Translations under genes and position numbers: made by a program | The notes under the pieces: model-generated | Seen by the model: the letters and a program-made list of their open reading frames with translations, nothing else | Told to the model about the DNA's origin: nothing | Databases searched by the model: none | Assembly (NCBI GenBank): GCA_001940705.1 | Contig: MEHG01000002.1 | Location: 1-64,000, forward strand | Source of the DNA: Candidatus Thorarchaeota archaeon AB_25 | GTDB taxonomy: Archaea > Asgardarchaeota > Thorarchaeia > Thorarchaeales > Thorarchaeaceae | DNA length: 64,000 nucleotides | Direction: 5' to 3' | Shown here: piece by piece, positions 1 through 9,695 of the stretch | Position numbering within the stretch: position 1 is the first letter of the stretch | Layout of the letters: each line of letters begins with the position of its first letter

Positions 1-1970
1 GTGATGAACTGACCAGATGGCAGTTTGTCAGTAATCAGGCTAACGTCATGAAGATGGACCTATCAAAACCAAGTGGTTTGGGCGACCTGTTCCCGCAGAA
101 ACCAATTGTGATGGTGACGGATAACACCATCTTTGGTACATGGGCGGCACCTGGAGATGGTAACACCCTAGAGGTGACCGTTACTACCTGGAAACTAGAG
201 ACTGACGCAAACATCGGCTTTGCAGCTAACGGTGATGACTGTGATGTCACACTGACAGCTCCGTCAGAGTATGGTATACATCAGGGCTTCATCAGTGTTA
301 ACGGCAGCTTCGCAATGCCATACACATACAATGTCTATGCAACATACGACACTGCTGACACACCTATGGAACTCGTTGAAGGCGTTGGTGTTGATAGAAC
401 TCCATACGAGCAAGGCGCATTCACTGGTGGCAAGGACAGCTCAACCTACTGGAGCGCTGCGTTCTCTGGTGACCACGCGTCATTCGTCGTTGACCTGACA
501 GACGCTACTGTGAATCACCTAGCAGCGAGGGTCAACTGGACACATGCTGACACTGACATGGATGTATCAATCGTCGATATGGTTGGCACTGAGCTGGCTC
601 TATCTGCAGATGGACTCAAGGATACAGATGACTCAGCAGTTGCCATTGCTGCAGTGAACGGAGCGACTGGAATGTACATCATCTACGTCACTTTGTGGGA
701 GATGGATGGCGCTGACGTGCCTGAAGACTTCACAGTGACCGTCGTTGGTTTCTCATCTCTTGATGAACCAACTCTAGCGCTGACTTACACCGCCAATGAT
801 GTCCTAACACCAACTCCTGTTAGTACAGGTGGTACCGCGTCTGGAGACCATGTAAAGATGAAGGCTACATGGACTGATGGAACTAATCCAGGCATTCCTG
901 AGTTTGGAATCGCCAGCATCGAGATGAAGGTACTCTATGGAAATCTCTTCTATAGAGAGGGCCTGAAGGTACACGCTTCAGATCCTGGTGGTGCATTCAG
1001 CGGACCAATCATTGAGTCTGATTATGCTTGGGAAACAGCTACTGGTTTCAGTGAGGGTGATGTCATACGAGTCGAATGTGACTTTGATGGTTCAGACGTC
1101 GACGTCATGGCATGGTGGTCTGATACTCCGATGGGAGATCGAACCTATGCCAACAACCTCTTGGGAAGTGATATGGCTAGTTCCAATCATCCTGAACACA
1201 CCACAATCACAGCTCTGCGAGATGGAGACATTGATGTAGGTATACTCGACTACGCTAATGACGGTGGATACTACTACCTGACCCTAGACAATAGGGTTGG
1301 TCTTGAGCCGACTGGAATTTCAGGTTCGGAGTTTGAGATTGATACCTATCCACTATTGGCTAACCTGCCATACTCAGTTCTTGTAGCAAGTGCTACTGGT
1401 ACTAACATCAGATACGACATTGAAATCGCAAACATCTTCATCGAAAACTTGTTCGCACCAGAAGTCACGGTCAATGCTCCTATTGATCTAGGCGGTGAAC
1501 TCTACAACTTCACTTGGGATGCCACTGACCGTAACCAGGATGACGACCTATTCTTCTCTGTCTGGATTAGTTCAGATGATGGAGACACCTTCCAAATCCT
1601 GGGACAGAACCTGACGGAGAACTTCTTAGTTTGGAGTGGATCTGGATGGTTTGAAGGCAGCTATATCTATAGGGTTAGAGCTTTCAGCTTTGACACTGTC
1701 TTCCTGTTAGACGGCGAACCACTAGGTACCCTTGACTCTCCACCGGTTTCATACGGTCCCTACTCACTCTACACTGATGGAGTGAGCGCAGCGTTCGATG
1801 CAGGTGATGTGCCAGTCCCAACACCGACACCTACACCTACACCGACACCCACACCTACACCGACTACAACAACACCACCACCATTCGATCCACTACTCAT
1901 TGGATTGATTGGAGGAATTGGCGTCGGCGTCGTTGTGCTACTCATACTCTTCCTAATCAGGAAGAAGTAG
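1..1970 (+). CDS. C-terminal part of a large secreted or surface-anchored protein (5' end outside window)
   Basis: The reading frame is open from base 3, so the ATG at 48 is probably internal and the gene starts upstream of the window. The visible part, about 655 residues, is rich in Asp, Thr, Gly and aromatic residues and reads as a series of beta-sandwich modules. The region near residues 115-230 (numbered from the ATG at 48) resembles the pre-peptidase C-terminal (PPC) modules found beside subtilisin-like proteases. The end holds a Thr-Pro repeat stalk (about 588-608), one hydrophobic helix (about 615-636) and a short Arg-Lys-Lys tail, the layout of a protein displayed outside the cell and anchored by its C-terminus. 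No catalytic domain is visible, so a subtilase identity is only a guess. Confidence 0.75.
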   Translation, partial: DELTRWQFVSNQANVMKMDLSKPSGLGDLFPQKPIVMVTDNTIFGTWAAPGDGNTLEVTVTTWKLETDANIGFAANGDDCDVTLTAPSEYGIHQGFISVNGSFAMPYTYNVYATYDTADTPMELVEGVGVDRTPYEQGAFTGGKDSSTYWSAAFSGDHASFVVDLTDATVNHLAARVNWTHADTDMDVSIVDMVGTELALSADGLKDTDDSAVAIAAVNGATGMYIIYVTLWEMDGADVPEDFTVTVVGFSSLDEPTLALTYTANDVLTPTPVSTGGTASGDHVKMKATWTDGTNPGIPEFGIASIEMKVLYGNLFYREGLKVHASDPGGAFSGPIIESDYAWETATGFSEGDVIRVECDFDGSDVDVMAWWSDTPMGDRTYANNLLGSDMASSNHPEHTTITALRDGDIDVGILDYANDGGYYYLTLDNRVGLEPTGISGSEFEIDTYPLLANLPYSVLVASATGTNIRYDIEIANIFIENLFAPEVTVNAPIDLGGELYNFTWDATDRNQDDDLFFSVWISSDDGDTFQILGQNLTENFLVWSGSGWFEGSYIYRVRAFSFDTVFLLDGEPLGTLDSPPVSYGPYSLYTDGVSAAFDAGDVPVPTPTPTPTPTPTPTPTTTTPPPFDPLLIGLIGGIGVGVVVLLILFLIRKK

Positions 1971-2004
1971 TTGTAGGAACGGTAAGCGTATAGTTTAAAG
2001 GAAC

Positions 2005-2040
2005 ATGGGGGCTTTGCCCCCATCCCCCTTCTTTTTTTTC
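2005..2040 (+). terminator. Hairpin plus T-run terminator after the surface-protein gene
   Basis: A perfect 8-bp stem (2005-2012 with 2016-2023) closes a TTT loop and is followed by a pyrimidine tract with eight or more T residues at 2029-2039. It lies 35 bases after the stop codon at 1970. Confidence 0.75.
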
Positions 2041-2139
2041 ATAACTCAGAATCGTAGAGAAAGTCCGAAACGATAAACGGATATCCCTAGTTTCCACCGA
2101 ATTTGTCATTGTCATGTGTTGAGGAGAAATGACCTGTTT

Positions 2140-2673
2140 CTATTCGAATCTCTCTTGAACAACAATCTCTGAAGCGTTCTTTCGTGGACGTCTGGGTGGA
2201 AGTTCTCCATCGATTTTTCCAACTGGTATCATCGCAACTGGTCGCATATTGGATGGGATGTTGAGTGTCTTCGAAACTGCATCCTCATTGAAAGCACCAA
2301 TCCAGCAAGCACCATACCCATGAAGATGCGCACCATACAGGATGTTCAATGTAAGTGCTGCAGTGTCTTGAAGTGCGTACAATGTTCTTCCACGCTCTTT
2401 GTAACGCTCCGCAGACTCTTCTGGGACTGCACACACGATATAGACTACAGGTGCAACAGCAATGAAGTTTTGATTATGGGCTGCATCAGCAAGCTTGACT
2501 CTCAACTCATTGTATGTGACGATTACGATTCTCCAAGGCTGGCGATTACCACCACTTGGTGCACTGATTCCTATCTTCACGATATCTTCGATTACTGAAT
2601 CAGGTATTGGCTCACTTGTGAACTTCCTGATTGACTGTCTGGATGTTATCATTTCTATGCAATCTTTGCTCAT
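2140..2673 (-). CDS. Nitroreductase family protein (FMN-dependent)
   Basis: A 177-residue protein of typical single-domain nitroreductase length. The N-terminal RQSIRKF segment (residues 12-18) and the SAPSGGNRQPW segment (38-48) match the FMN-phosphate-binding parts of the family. A Gly-rich GYGACWIGAF stretch near residue 120 matches the conserved centre. Such enzymes reduce nitro compounds, quinones or enones with NAD(P)H as homodimers; the substrate cannot be read from sequence. Its start codon directly abuts the stop codon of the upstream 2-hydroxyacid dehydrogenase (2674), so the two are probably cotranscribed. Confidence 0.9.
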   Translation of the reverse strand: MSKDCIEMITSRQSIRKFTSEPIPDSVIEDIVKIGISAPSGGNRQPWRIVIVTYNELRVKLADAAHNQNFIAVAPVVYIVCAVPEESAERYKERGRTLYALQDTAALTLNILYGAHLHGYGACWIGAFNEDAVSKTLNIPSNMRPVAMIPVGKIDGELPPRRPRKNASEIVVQERFE

Positions 2674-3657
2674 TCAAAGCACTTCCGGGTTGACAATATT
2701 TGGTGGTCTCTCACCATTAAGAGCAGCAATGATATTCTTGGCACACATGGTGGCCATTGTTGCTCTTGTATTTTTACTGGCGCTTCCTATGTGAGGGACC
2801 AGAACAACATTTGGTAGACCGATTAGCGGGCTATCCTTAGGAATTGGTTCTTCTGTGAAAACGTCAAGTCCTGCTCCCCCTAGATGTCCAGATGTAAGAG
2901 CACGATACAACGCATCCTGATCAACAACTTGACCTCTTGAAGTATTGACAAGGATGGAACCTTTCTTCATTATCCCCAATTCCTTCTCACCAATCAAGTG
3001 AATAGTTGCTGATGTGAGGGGAACATGTAGGCTAACAATGTCCGATTCGCGAAGCAGTGTATCTAGACTGGTCGACTGTGCACCAACTAATTCCTCCAAG
3101 GCTGCTATACTTTCATTATGGCTACGTGAGTGGAATAACACCCTCATGTTGAATCCTTGCGCTCTCCTAGCAACAGCCTTACCGATTCTTCCCATTCCGA
3201 TAATCCCTAGGGTAGCATCATATATGTCTGCTCCGAGAAGGAGTTGTGGTCCCCAAGCGACATTCCAGTTTCCCTTCCGGATATAGCGATCAGCTTCCAC
3301 AATACGTCTGGCTGTGGCCATTATGAGTGACCAAGTAAGATCTGCTGTGGTCTCTGTAAGGACCCCAGGAGTATTCGTGACAATGATTCCTCTGCGGGTT
3401 GCTTCTTTGACATCAATGTTGTCGTAGCCCACGGCATATTGCGTAATCACCTTGAGATTCGGCAAGTTAGTAATCATGTCCGCATCAATCGTGTCTGAGA
3501 GAAGGGTGATTAATCCTTGACAGTCTGCCGCCATTTCTACAATCTCCTCTTTACTAGGCGGATGTTCTGAAGGCCACGTCGTGACGTAGAACATTCCAGT
3601 AATCATATCTAAGCCCTCTTGAGGGATTTTTCTAGTGACAAACACTTTCTGGGTCAT
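2674..3657 (-). CDS. D-2-hydroxyacid dehydrogenase (glyoxylate/hydroxypyruvate reductase-like)
   Basis: An NAD(P)-dependent oxidoreductase of the D-isomer-specific 2-hydroxyacid dehydrogenase family. The Rossmann motif GMGRIG lies mid-protein. The catalytic set is visible as Arg in NTSRGQ, Glu in FTEEP and His in VPHIGSAS. An upstream ATG at 3702 is possible, but the MTQKVFVTRK start at 3657 aligns better with the family N-terminus. The likely reaction is reduction of glyoxylate, hydroxypyruvate or a similar 2-oxoacid. It is the first gene of a two-gene unit with the nitroreductase. Confidence 0.9.
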   Translation of the reverse strand: MTQKVFVTRKIPQEGLDMITGMFYVTTWPSEHPPSKEEIVEMAADCQGLITLLSDTIDADMITNLPNLKVITQYAVGYDNIDVKEATRRGIIVTNTPGVLTETTADLTWSLIMATARRIVEADRYIRKGNWNVAWGPQLLLGADIYDATLGIIGMGRIGKAVARRAQGFNMRVLFHSRSHNESIAALEELVGAQSTSLDTLLRESDIVSLHVPLTSATIHLIGEKELGIMKKGSILVNTSRGQVVDQDALYRALTSGHLGGAGLDVFTEEPIPKDSPLIGLPNVVLVPHIGSASKNTRATMATMCAKNIIAALNGERPPNIVNPEVL

Positions 3658-3788
3658 TGTACTCGCAATGGGTTTACTAAGGGAGCTCTTGAATCCTACC
3701 ATAGGGGATTATCTTGTTGTTCCTGCTGAGAACGGACTGCTTATATTCGATGAGAGAAATTATGAAGTTGTAGGATTGTGAGTTGCAG

Positions 3789-4091
3789 ATGTCATTGGTA
3801 CTTCCAAACAGTGCAATTTTAGTCCTTGGCAGTCTAGCTGCTGAGGGGCCAATGACTCCAAAGACCATTATCGAGAAGGTAGGTTTGGCACCACGTACAA
3901 TATCATTTGCTCTCAGGACGCTCGTTAGAGAGCAGGTCATCAAGAAGATTCCCAACTTCGCAGACATGCGTCAACCTATCTATCATATCGATATGAAACG
4001 AGTGAAAGAACTCCAGCTTCGTTTTGACTCGGGTCAGATCTCACAGTTCCCCTCTTCTTTCAGACCGTCTGGCCACTCTTTCAACCGTTAA
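3789..4091 (+). CDS. Winged-helix DNA-binding protein (MarR-like), paralogue 1
   Basis: A protein of about 100 residues with a single winged-helix domain. The segment from PMTPKTIIEKVGLAPRTIS to the KKIPN turn fits helix 2, the recognition helix and the wing. The ATG at 3789 is preferred over the TTG two codons upstream because MS.LP.SAI then aligns with the start of the paralogue at 4241. A TATA-like sequence lies at 3739-3747. The last 25 residues are Ser/Phe-rich and absent from the paralogue. Likely a small transcriptional regulator; target unknown. Confidence 0.8.
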   Translation: MSLVLPNSAILVLGSLAAEGPMTPKTIIEKVGLAPRTISFALRTLVREQVIKKIPNFADMRQPIYHIDMKRVKELQLRFDSGQISQFPSSFRPSGHSFNR

Positions 4092-4171
4092 TAGTAGAAA
4101 CACCGCAATAGTCCTTCTCAATGGTGAGTAGATACGCTTATTTGTAGAATACTGCTGCAAACCGTTTGTTT

Positions 4172-4194
4172 ATTAATTACAGCGTGTAATTAAT
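4172..4194. promoter_or_regulatory. Perfect inverted repeat in the promoter region of the second winged-helix gene
   Basis: ATTAATTAC (4172-4180) and GTAATTAAT (4186-4194) form 9-bp arms around a 5-base spacer, 46 bases before the ATG at 4241. The AT-rich arms also resemble a TATA element. The size and position fit an operator bound by a dimeric winged-helix protein, perhaps the neighbouring gene product; binding is inferred. Confidence 0.55.
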
Positions 4195-4240
4195 CAGTGG
4201 GAACAGAAAGACTCACTACTCAGAGGATGGTATAGACTAG

Positions 4241-4507
4241 ATGTCCATCGAACTACCACGCAGCGCTATTATTGTCTTGGACCGTCTGACTACCGAAGGT
4301 CCTATGACACCGAAGGACATTAGCAGCACAGTTGATCTTGCACCTCGAACTGTCAGTTTTGCATTGAGAAAATTAATAGGTCAAAAGTTGTGCAAGAAAA
4401 TACCAAATCTCACTGATATGCGACAACCTCTCTATGCTGCAGATATGGACCGCGCAAGAGAACTTAGGATGAAGTTCGAGCACGTCTTCAGGCAAGTTCT
4501 CGTGTGA
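4241..4507 (+). CDS. Winged-helix DNA-binding protein (MarR-like), paralogue 2
   Basis: An 88-residue single-domain winged-helix protein. It aligns along nearly its whole length with the gene at 3789: LP.SAI, EGPMTPK, VDLAPRT.SFALR.L, KKIPN..DMRQP.Y. This shows a tandem duplication. Identity is highest in the putative recognition helix and wing, so both may see similar DNA sites. The stop codon overlaps the GTG start of the next membrane-protein gene, which suggests a coupled two-gene unit. The perfect inverted repeat at 4172-4194 lies just upstream. Confidence 0.8.
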   Translation: MSIELPRSAIIVLDRLTTEGPMTPKDISSTVDLAPRTVSFALRKLIGQKLCKKIPNLTDMRQPLYAADMDRARELRMKFEHVFRQVLV

Positions 4508-4830
4508 GTACCCTTTGGCTATCACACATACAACTCATCGCTACATCTCCAGTGTTGAACATCACTGTCTTCTATGATTCTACTGAGATACACTACGATT
4601 ATGTTAATAACCCCACATGGTTTCGCAACGTCAGGCGTTACACGATGGCTCACGAAGGACTCGCAGCATTCATGATCATTCTTGGGGTACTCCTTCTCTT
4701 AGCTTACTATCTTGGTCCGAGGAATGAAGCACGATTGAGAAAACGGAAAGAAGGCCAGATGATGCTCATCCCATCTGCAGTCATACTCTTCTTTCTAGCA
4801 GTAGTTGTTTTCAGTGGAGTTCTAGGGTGA
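4504..4830 (+). CDS. Small two-helix membrane protein of unknown function
   Basis: A 108-residue ORF from a GTG that overlaps the stop of the winged-helix gene. It has two strongly hydrophobic helices (about residues 54-70 and 87-106) separated by a basic, charged loop rich in Arg and Lys. The N-terminal 45 residues have little hydrophobicity, so the true start could be the ATG at 4645, which would leave mainly the two helices. No family recognised. The overlap with the regulator suggests the pair acts together. Confidence 0.55.
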   Translation: MSTLWLSHIQLIATSPVLNITVFYDSTEIHYDYVNNPTWFRNVRRYTMAHEGLAAFMIILGVLLLLAYYLGPRNEARLRKRKEGQMMLIPSAVILFFLAVVVFSGVLG

Positions 4831-4833
4831 AAC

Positions 4834-5841
4834 TCAGTGAAAATCAAGTGCCACAAGTTTACAGAATATCCCCGCGGACACAAGATCCGCCGTGGTTCCT
4901 GGATTCAGGAGATTGCCTTCCTTTCTTAATTCCTCATCAAGATGTATCATGAGCTCTATAGGTCCTCTATCATGATTCCACGCCTTCATTGTCTTCTCGG
5001 CGAGTGCCCGGACTTCCTCGGCTCGTTTTTCACCAGCCTTCTTGGCGATGAGACCATCAGGTCGCAGAGATAGCAACCAGACAAATGTCTGGACAATACC
5101 CTCCTCCAAATTCTCAAGATTGTCTGTGATCTTGTCGAGGTATGGAAAGACCTGAGAGATTGTCAGCTGGAATTTGTTAGCCCACTCACTGCTAATCTCG
5201 TCGACATCTGCTGATAACTTGAAAAGATCATACAATGTCAGCTTGTCTTCGAGAATATTGTCCAATATTTGTGGGTTGTCAATATCATATCTGCTGTGGG
5301 TTTCTGTCCAATTTGCTGATCCCTCAACGCTTGGATTTGTCGACCTGATAAGGTGGAAGGTTTTGTAGAGATTCAGAGTATCGTCGACTGAAGTGTTCTT
5401 AGTAATTTCCTTCAACCATTTCACTAGACCTTCAGTCGAGAACCTTTTCTCCTGGGTCACTACTGCAGCACTGGCTACAACAAGCGGAATATAGAGGAGT
5501 ATTGTCCCAAGAATCGTGTTCCGTTTATTGATTCCGGTAAACGTGTCTTGAGCACTTAGATGAATCAGCTCTCCGATATTGATCTCTGAGGAGCTCAGTT
5601 TTCCCTCTGCTAGAGCCACCCCCCTAGAGGCACTCATATAAAGTCCTCTTGCCATCAAAGAGGCACTTGCAAGAAAATGTCTGTAGTCTGTGTCCGAGAA
5701 TCCAAAATGCCTGTTTACATTTCCTGGTTTTGGTGAACTCGCCTCAAGAAGAATTGATAGCTGGCCAATGCTGGAGAGTTTCCAAGAAGTGCGTTTCATT
5801 AGGTTCCCACGGGAATCATCGTCCGATTTAGACATTCGCAT
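4834..5841 (-). CDS. CitG/MdcB-like triphosphoribosyl-dephospho-CoA synthase family protein
   Basis: A 335-residue, mostly helical protein. The N-terminal SSPKPGNVNRHFGF segment and the C-terminal NPGTTADLVSAGIF segment are the two hallmarks of the CitG family. These enzymes make the 2'-(5''-triphosphoribosyl)-3'-dephospho-CoA precursor of citrate-lyase and malonate-decarboxylase cofactors. Archaeal members are common without those lyases, so the substrate here is open. No citrate-lyase or malonate-decarboxylase gene is in the window. Starts at residues 3 and 15 are possible alternatives. Confidence 0.8.
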   Translation of the reverse strand: MRMSKSDDDSRGNLMKRTSWKLSSIGQLSILLEASSPKPGNVNRHFGFSDTDYRHFLASASLMARGLYMSASRGVALAEGKLSSSEINIGELIHLSAQDTFTGINKRNTILGTILLYIPLVVASAAVVTQEKRFSTEGLVKWLKEITKNTSVDDTLNLYKTFHLIRSTNPSVEGSANWTETHSRYDIDNPQILDNILEDKLTLYDLFKLSADVDEISSEWANKFQLTISQVFPYLDKITDNLENLEEGIVQTFVWLLSLRPDGLIAKKAGEKRAEEVRALAEKTMKAWNHDRGPIELMIHLDEELRKEGNLLNPGTTADLVSAGIFCKLVALDFH

Positions 5842-5888
5842 TGTTCAATTCAGAAAGCGTAAAAAGGACTTTAATACGCTTCTCAAAC

Positions 5889-6233
5889 ATGTCGAAGGTG
5901 TTTATCCCCGCGCGCTTAACTTTTTCCCAAATTGGAATCTTCATGTCCATTATAGCTTATCTTGTAGTTCGGGGATTATTCGTTGTCTTGAGAATTGGAG
6001 GTTTACTTTGGTTTCAAGCGGGGGGATATCTAGCCATCGCTTTGCCACTTGCGCCTATCATCGTTTTAGGTTTCGCTTCATGTGTCATTTCCTATGCCTT
6101 TTCATACCTTGGTCTATGGATGATGGATAATAATCTGTACATTCTAGGTGTGCTTACGATATTTCTCTCAGTGATAATTATACCCGGCGCTCTTGCAGTC
6201 TACTCTTGGTTCGGATTTACGATAGCAGTCTAA
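5889..6233 (+). CDS. Multi-spanning membrane protein of unknown function
   Basis: About 114 residues with three or four hydrophobic segments and almost no charged loops. An ATG at 5841 would add 16 basic residues; the ATG at 5889 sits closer to the first helix and is preferred. It is divergent from the CitG-like gene and its stop overlaps the convergent sirtuin gene by four bases. No family recognised. Confidence 0.55.
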   Translation: MSKVFIPARLTFSQIGIFMSIIAYLVVRGLFVVLRIGGLLWFQAGGYLAIALPLAPIIVLGFASCVISYAFSYLGLWMMDNNLYILGVLTIFLSVIIIPGALAVYSWFGFTIAV

Positions 6234-6976
6234 TAATCTACTATTTTGGGTATTACTTCAGTAGCTCGACCTTTTAGGACGATGTCTGCCACTGAATCGC
6301 GGTTAGTACCTTCAAGATTCACTAGAATGACCTTAGCTCCTGAGTTCTTGGCCAACTGAGGTAAAAACGCTGCTGGATATATAGAAAGGCTTGTTCCAAT
6401 GACAAGCATCAGGTCAGTATTTCGACACATGTCAGCGGCTTTTGACATTGCAGCCTCTGGTAGTTGTTCGCCAAAAAGTATCGCCTCCGATTTGAGAACT
6501 CCGTTGCATTTCTCGCATTTCGGTGGAATCTCTCCATTGACCACACTCTGGTGAACTTTATCCCCTACATACTCTGCATTACATTCTATGCAATGTGCTC
6601 GCAGGTAGTTACCATGGAGCTCTACCACACGCTCATTTCCAGCTGCTTGATGTAAATTATCAATATTCTGAGTGATTACACCAATCAGTTTTCCGTCTGC
6701 CTCAAGTTTTGCGAGACCGTCATGCGCACTGTTTGGTTCAGCTTTCAAGATTGTTTTAGCTAGCTCGCGACCCATTGTCCAGAATTTAGTGGGGTTTTGC
6801 ATAAAACTCTCAATGGTGGCATACTCGTGAGGATCATATCGTTCCCATAAACCTCCTTCAGAACGAAAATCGGGAATTCCAGAGTCCACACTAATCCCCG
6901 CACCCGTGAAAGCTGTAATCTTCTTGCTTTTAGAAACAAGTTCCTTTGCGCGCTTAATTGCATCAATGTCTGCCAT
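6230..6976 (-). CDS. Sir2-family NAD-dependent protein deacylase
   Basis: A 248-residue sirtuin. GAGIS (25-29) and the following GIPDFR bind NAD, QNID (103-106) is intact, and His121 in LHGN is the catalytic base. Four Cys (129, 132, 154, 157) form the zinc site. It removes acyl groups from lysine using NAD; in archaea, chromatin protein Alba and acetyl-CoA synthetase are known targets of homologues. No acetyltransferase or Alba gene is nearby. It overlaps the convergent membrane-protein gene by four bases. Confidence 0.93.
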   Translation of the reverse strand: MADIDAIKRAKELVSKSKKITAFTGAGISVDSGIPDFRSEGGLWERYDPHEYATIESFMQNPTKFWTMGRELAKTILKAEPNSAHDGLAKLEADGKLIGVITQNIDNLHQAAGNERVVELHGNYLRAHCIECNAEYVGDKVHQSVVNGEIPPKCEKCNGVLKSEAILFGEQLPEAAMSKAADMCRNTDLMLVIGTSLSIYPAAFLPQLAKNSGAKVILVNLEGTNRDSVADIVLKGRATEVIPKIVDY

Positions 6977-7180
6977 CTTATGCTATTTCGAGAAGTTATC
7001 CTTGATTTTGTTTTCGGTTTCATCAAAATTTACCAAGTCGAAAAGTTTTTCTTTGTATAACAAAGGATTCGCCCGAGTCACCAAGGGAATCTGAAGCATA
7101 AAATCAGTACCCTACTTACGACCCCTTTCTGTATGGTTTGTCAGTCAGTGATTACTACGAATAGGCAGTGTGACCGTGGA

Positions 7181-7780
7181 ATGCACGAAAAGAATGAGAC
7201 GGATCAGGACATCGAGCTAGACCTCTCAGAGGAAGATGTTGATGGCGAAGATGTCTTTGAAATATCTCCTGAAGATCCACTTCATTCTCAACTTGATGAA
7301 GAGAGTGAGAAATCAAAGGACCTTCTTGACAAGCTTCAGAGATTGCAAGCTGAGTTTGATAATTACCGTAAACGAATGGATAGCCGTTTCACTGAGGTGG
7401 CTAAATTCGCCAGTGAAGACATACTTCTGAAAGTTCTTGATATCTATGACAATATTCTGCGAGCACTTGAGATGGATTTCACAGATGATCCTGATGCTGC
7501 AAAGAATGGCATCCAAGCGATTCAGCAACAACTTGACAAGATACTATCCATGGAAGGAGTTCGTCCTATAGAATCAGTTGGGAAGGAATTTGATCCATAC
7601 TATCAACATGCAGCGCAGCGAACGCTTGATCCTGAGAAACCAGATGGAATTATTCTGGAGGAATATCAGAGAGGATACATGCTCAAGGAGAAGGTCTTGC
7701 GTCCTGCTGTAGTCCGTGTGAATCGTCACGAAGATCCCACTGCTGAAACAAATAAAGATGAAGACAATAATGGTGAATGA
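7181..7780 (+). CDS. grpE: Nucleotide exchange factor GrpE
   Basis: About 199 residues from the ATG at 7181; an upstream ATG at 7133 would add 16 residues that look unlike the family. An acidic N-terminal tail (about 1-45) leads into a long dimerisation helix and then the C-terminal beta wing with the family signature around LRPAVVRVN. GrpE releases ADP from DnaK. First gene of a grpE-dnaK-dnaJ unit; its stop overlaps the dnaK start. Confidence 0.93.
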   Translation: MHEKNETDQDIELDLSEEDVDGEDVFEISPEDPLHSQLDEESEKSKDLLDKLQRLQAEFDNYRKRMDSRFTEVAKFASEDILLKVLDIYDNILRALEMDFTDDPDAAKNGIQAIQQQLDKILSMEGVRPIESVGKEFDPYYQHAAQRTLDPEKPDGIILEEYQRGYMLKEKVLRPAVVRVNRHEDPTAETNKDEDNNGE

Positions 7781-9672
7781 TAATGGCAGGTAAGATTGTA
7801 GGAATTGATTTAGGCACTACGAATAGCGGCATCGCATATATGGAGGGTGGAAAACCAACCATAATTCCGAATGCCGAAGGAAAACGATTGACTCCCTCTG
7901 TTGTGGGTATCACACCCAAGGGTGAGATCATTGTGGGTGAATTAGCGAAGCGACAGGCAGTTTCCATGCCAGAACGCACAGTCCGATCAATCAAACGAAA
8001 GATGGGACAAGATTACAAGGTGAAGATTGGTGACAAGGAATATACTCCTCAAGAAATCTCTGCCATGATTCTGACCAAGATGAAGCGGGATGCGGAGGCA
8101 TTTCTCGGAGAACCAATTGAGAATGCAGTCATAACCGTACCTGCATACTTCAATGATAGCCAGCGACAAGCCACACGAGACGCTGGGAGAATTGCAGGGT
8201 TTGAAGTCGAGAGAATCGTGAACGAACCAACTGCTTCCGCACTAGCTTATGGACTTGACAAGAGCAAGGAAGTCAAGGTCTTAGTTTACGACCTTGGTGG
8301 TGGTACTTTTGATGTGTCAATCTTGGACATTGGCACGGTTGATGGAGACACTGTTTACGAGGTCCTATCAACAAGTGGTAACACACAACTTGGTGGAGAT
8401 GACTGGGACAAGAGAGTCATCGACTGGATGGTTGAAGAGTTCAAGAACCAGACTGGTGTCGATCTATCTAAGGATCTTTCTGCCATGCAGAGGGTTCGTG
8501 ATGCTGCAGAACAGGCGAAAATAGAACTGACAACAGTAATGCAGACTAACATCAATCTTCCATACGTCACCGCAGATGAAAGTGGTCCAAAACATCTCAA
8601 TCTGGATCTTGCACGTTCCAAATTTGAAAAGATGACAGACGACCTTGTTGATGCTACCGTCGGACCCATTCGACAAGCACTTAGCGACGCAAAGTTAGAG
8701 CCTGAACAGGTTAACAAGATTCTACTCGTTGGTGGTGCAACCAGAATGCCGATGATTCAGAACATCATCCGTGATTTATTTGGCAAAGAAGGGGACAAGA
8801 GTATCAACCCAGACGAATGTGTTGCTCTTGGTGCAGCCGCACAAGCTGGAGTAATGTCTGGAGATGTGAAGGACATTCTCCTATTGGATGTAACACCTCT
8901 CACACTTAGTATCGAAACTCTTGGTGGCATTGCGACCCCTCTGATCGAGCGCAACACCACTGTTCCGACTAGAAAGAGCAAGACGTTCACGACTGCTGCT
9001 GATGGGCAGACTGCTGTAGACATTCATGTTGTTCAGGGTGAGCGGAAGATGGTTGCTGATAACATGACCCTCGGGAGATTTCAACTTGTAGGTATCCCTC
9101 CTGCTCCTCGTAACACTCCCCAGATTGAGGTCTCCTTTGACATCGATGCAAATGGAATTGTCAATGTCAAAGCCAGGGACACAGCCACTGGAAATGAACA
9201 GGGAATCACAATCACTGCAAGTACTAACCTCTCCGACGGCGATGTTGATAGAATGGTCAAAGACGCAGAGAAATATGCAGAGGAAGATGCCAAACGTGAG
9301 GATGAAGTTCAGACAAGAAACAATGCAGACCAGATGATTTTCCAAGGTGAGAAGCTTCTCAAGGACTTGGGGGAGAAAGTTCCCGCAGATCTAAAGAAGG
9401 ATTTTGAAACAAAGGCTGCTGAAGTACAGAGAGCAATCGAAACTGATGACTTGGAGAAGATGAAATCTGGTACGGAAGAACTTCAACAGATAATCTACAA
9501 GATCTCAGAGAAGGTCTACGGATCCACTGGTCAAGGTGCTCCAGATCCAGGTGCAGCAGGGTTTGATCCTAGCCAAATGGCAGGTGCAGGGTCTGCTGGT
9601 CCAACGCCTGAACAGACTCCTCAAGAGGATGAAGAAGACGTAGTAGACGTAGACTTTGAGGATCTCGAGTGA
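7777..9672 (+). CDS. dnaK: Hsp70 chaperone DnaK
   Basis: A 631-residue Hsp70. IDLGTTNS opens the actin-like ATPase domain, [10 protein letters not shown] is the second phosphate motif, and VGGATRMP lies near its end. The linker [12 protein letters not shown] leads to the substrate-binding domain from about residue 375. It ends in [11 protein letters not shown], like bacterial DnaK tails. The long insert near residue 80 of proteobacterial DnaK is absent, as in Gram-positive and archaeal versions. The start could be the ATG at 7777, overlapping the grpE stop, or the ATG at 7783. Confidence 0.96.
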   Translation: MIMAGKIVGIDLGTTNSGIAYMEGGKPTIIPNAEGKRLTPSVVGITPKGEIIVGELAKRQAVSMPERTVRSIKRKMGQDYKVKIGDKEYTPQEISAMILTKMKRDAEAFLGEPIENAVITVPAYFNDSQRQATRDAGRIAGFEVERIVNEPTASALAYGLDKSKEVKVLVYDLGGGTFDVSILDIGTVDGDTVYEVLSTSGNTQLGGDDWDKRVIDWMVEEFKNQTGVDLSKDLSAMQRVRDAAEQAKIELTTVMQTNINLPYVTADESGPKHLNLDLARSKFEKMTDDLVDATVGPIRQALSDAKLEPEQVNKILLVGGATRMPMIQNIIRDLFGKEGDKSINPDECVALGAAAQAGVMSGDVKDILLLDVTPLTLSIETLGGIATPLIERNTTVPTRKSKTFTTAADGQTAVDIHVVQGERKMVADNMTLGRFQLVGIPPAPRNTPQIEVSFDIDANGIVNVKARDTATGNEQGITITASTNLSDGDVDRMVKDAEKYAEEDAKREDEVQTRNNADQMIFQGEKLLKDLGEKVPADLKKDFETKAAEVQRAIETDDLEKMKSGTEELQQIIYKISEKVYGSTGQGAPDPGAAGFDPSQMAGAGSAGPTPEQTPQEDEEDVVDVDFEDLE

Positions 9673-9695
9673 GTCTAAACGATAGGTGATACTCC

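Noticed and set aside
1810-1870. Repeated Pro-Thr codons resembling a short tandem repeat or CRISPR-like unit
   Set aside because: The repeats are in frame and code for a Thr-Pro stalk before a membrane helix, as in many surface proteins.
5690-6130. 146-codon frame across the divergent CitG-like/membrane-protein start region
   Set aside because: It overlaps two better supported genes in other frames and has no membrane or domain pattern of its own.
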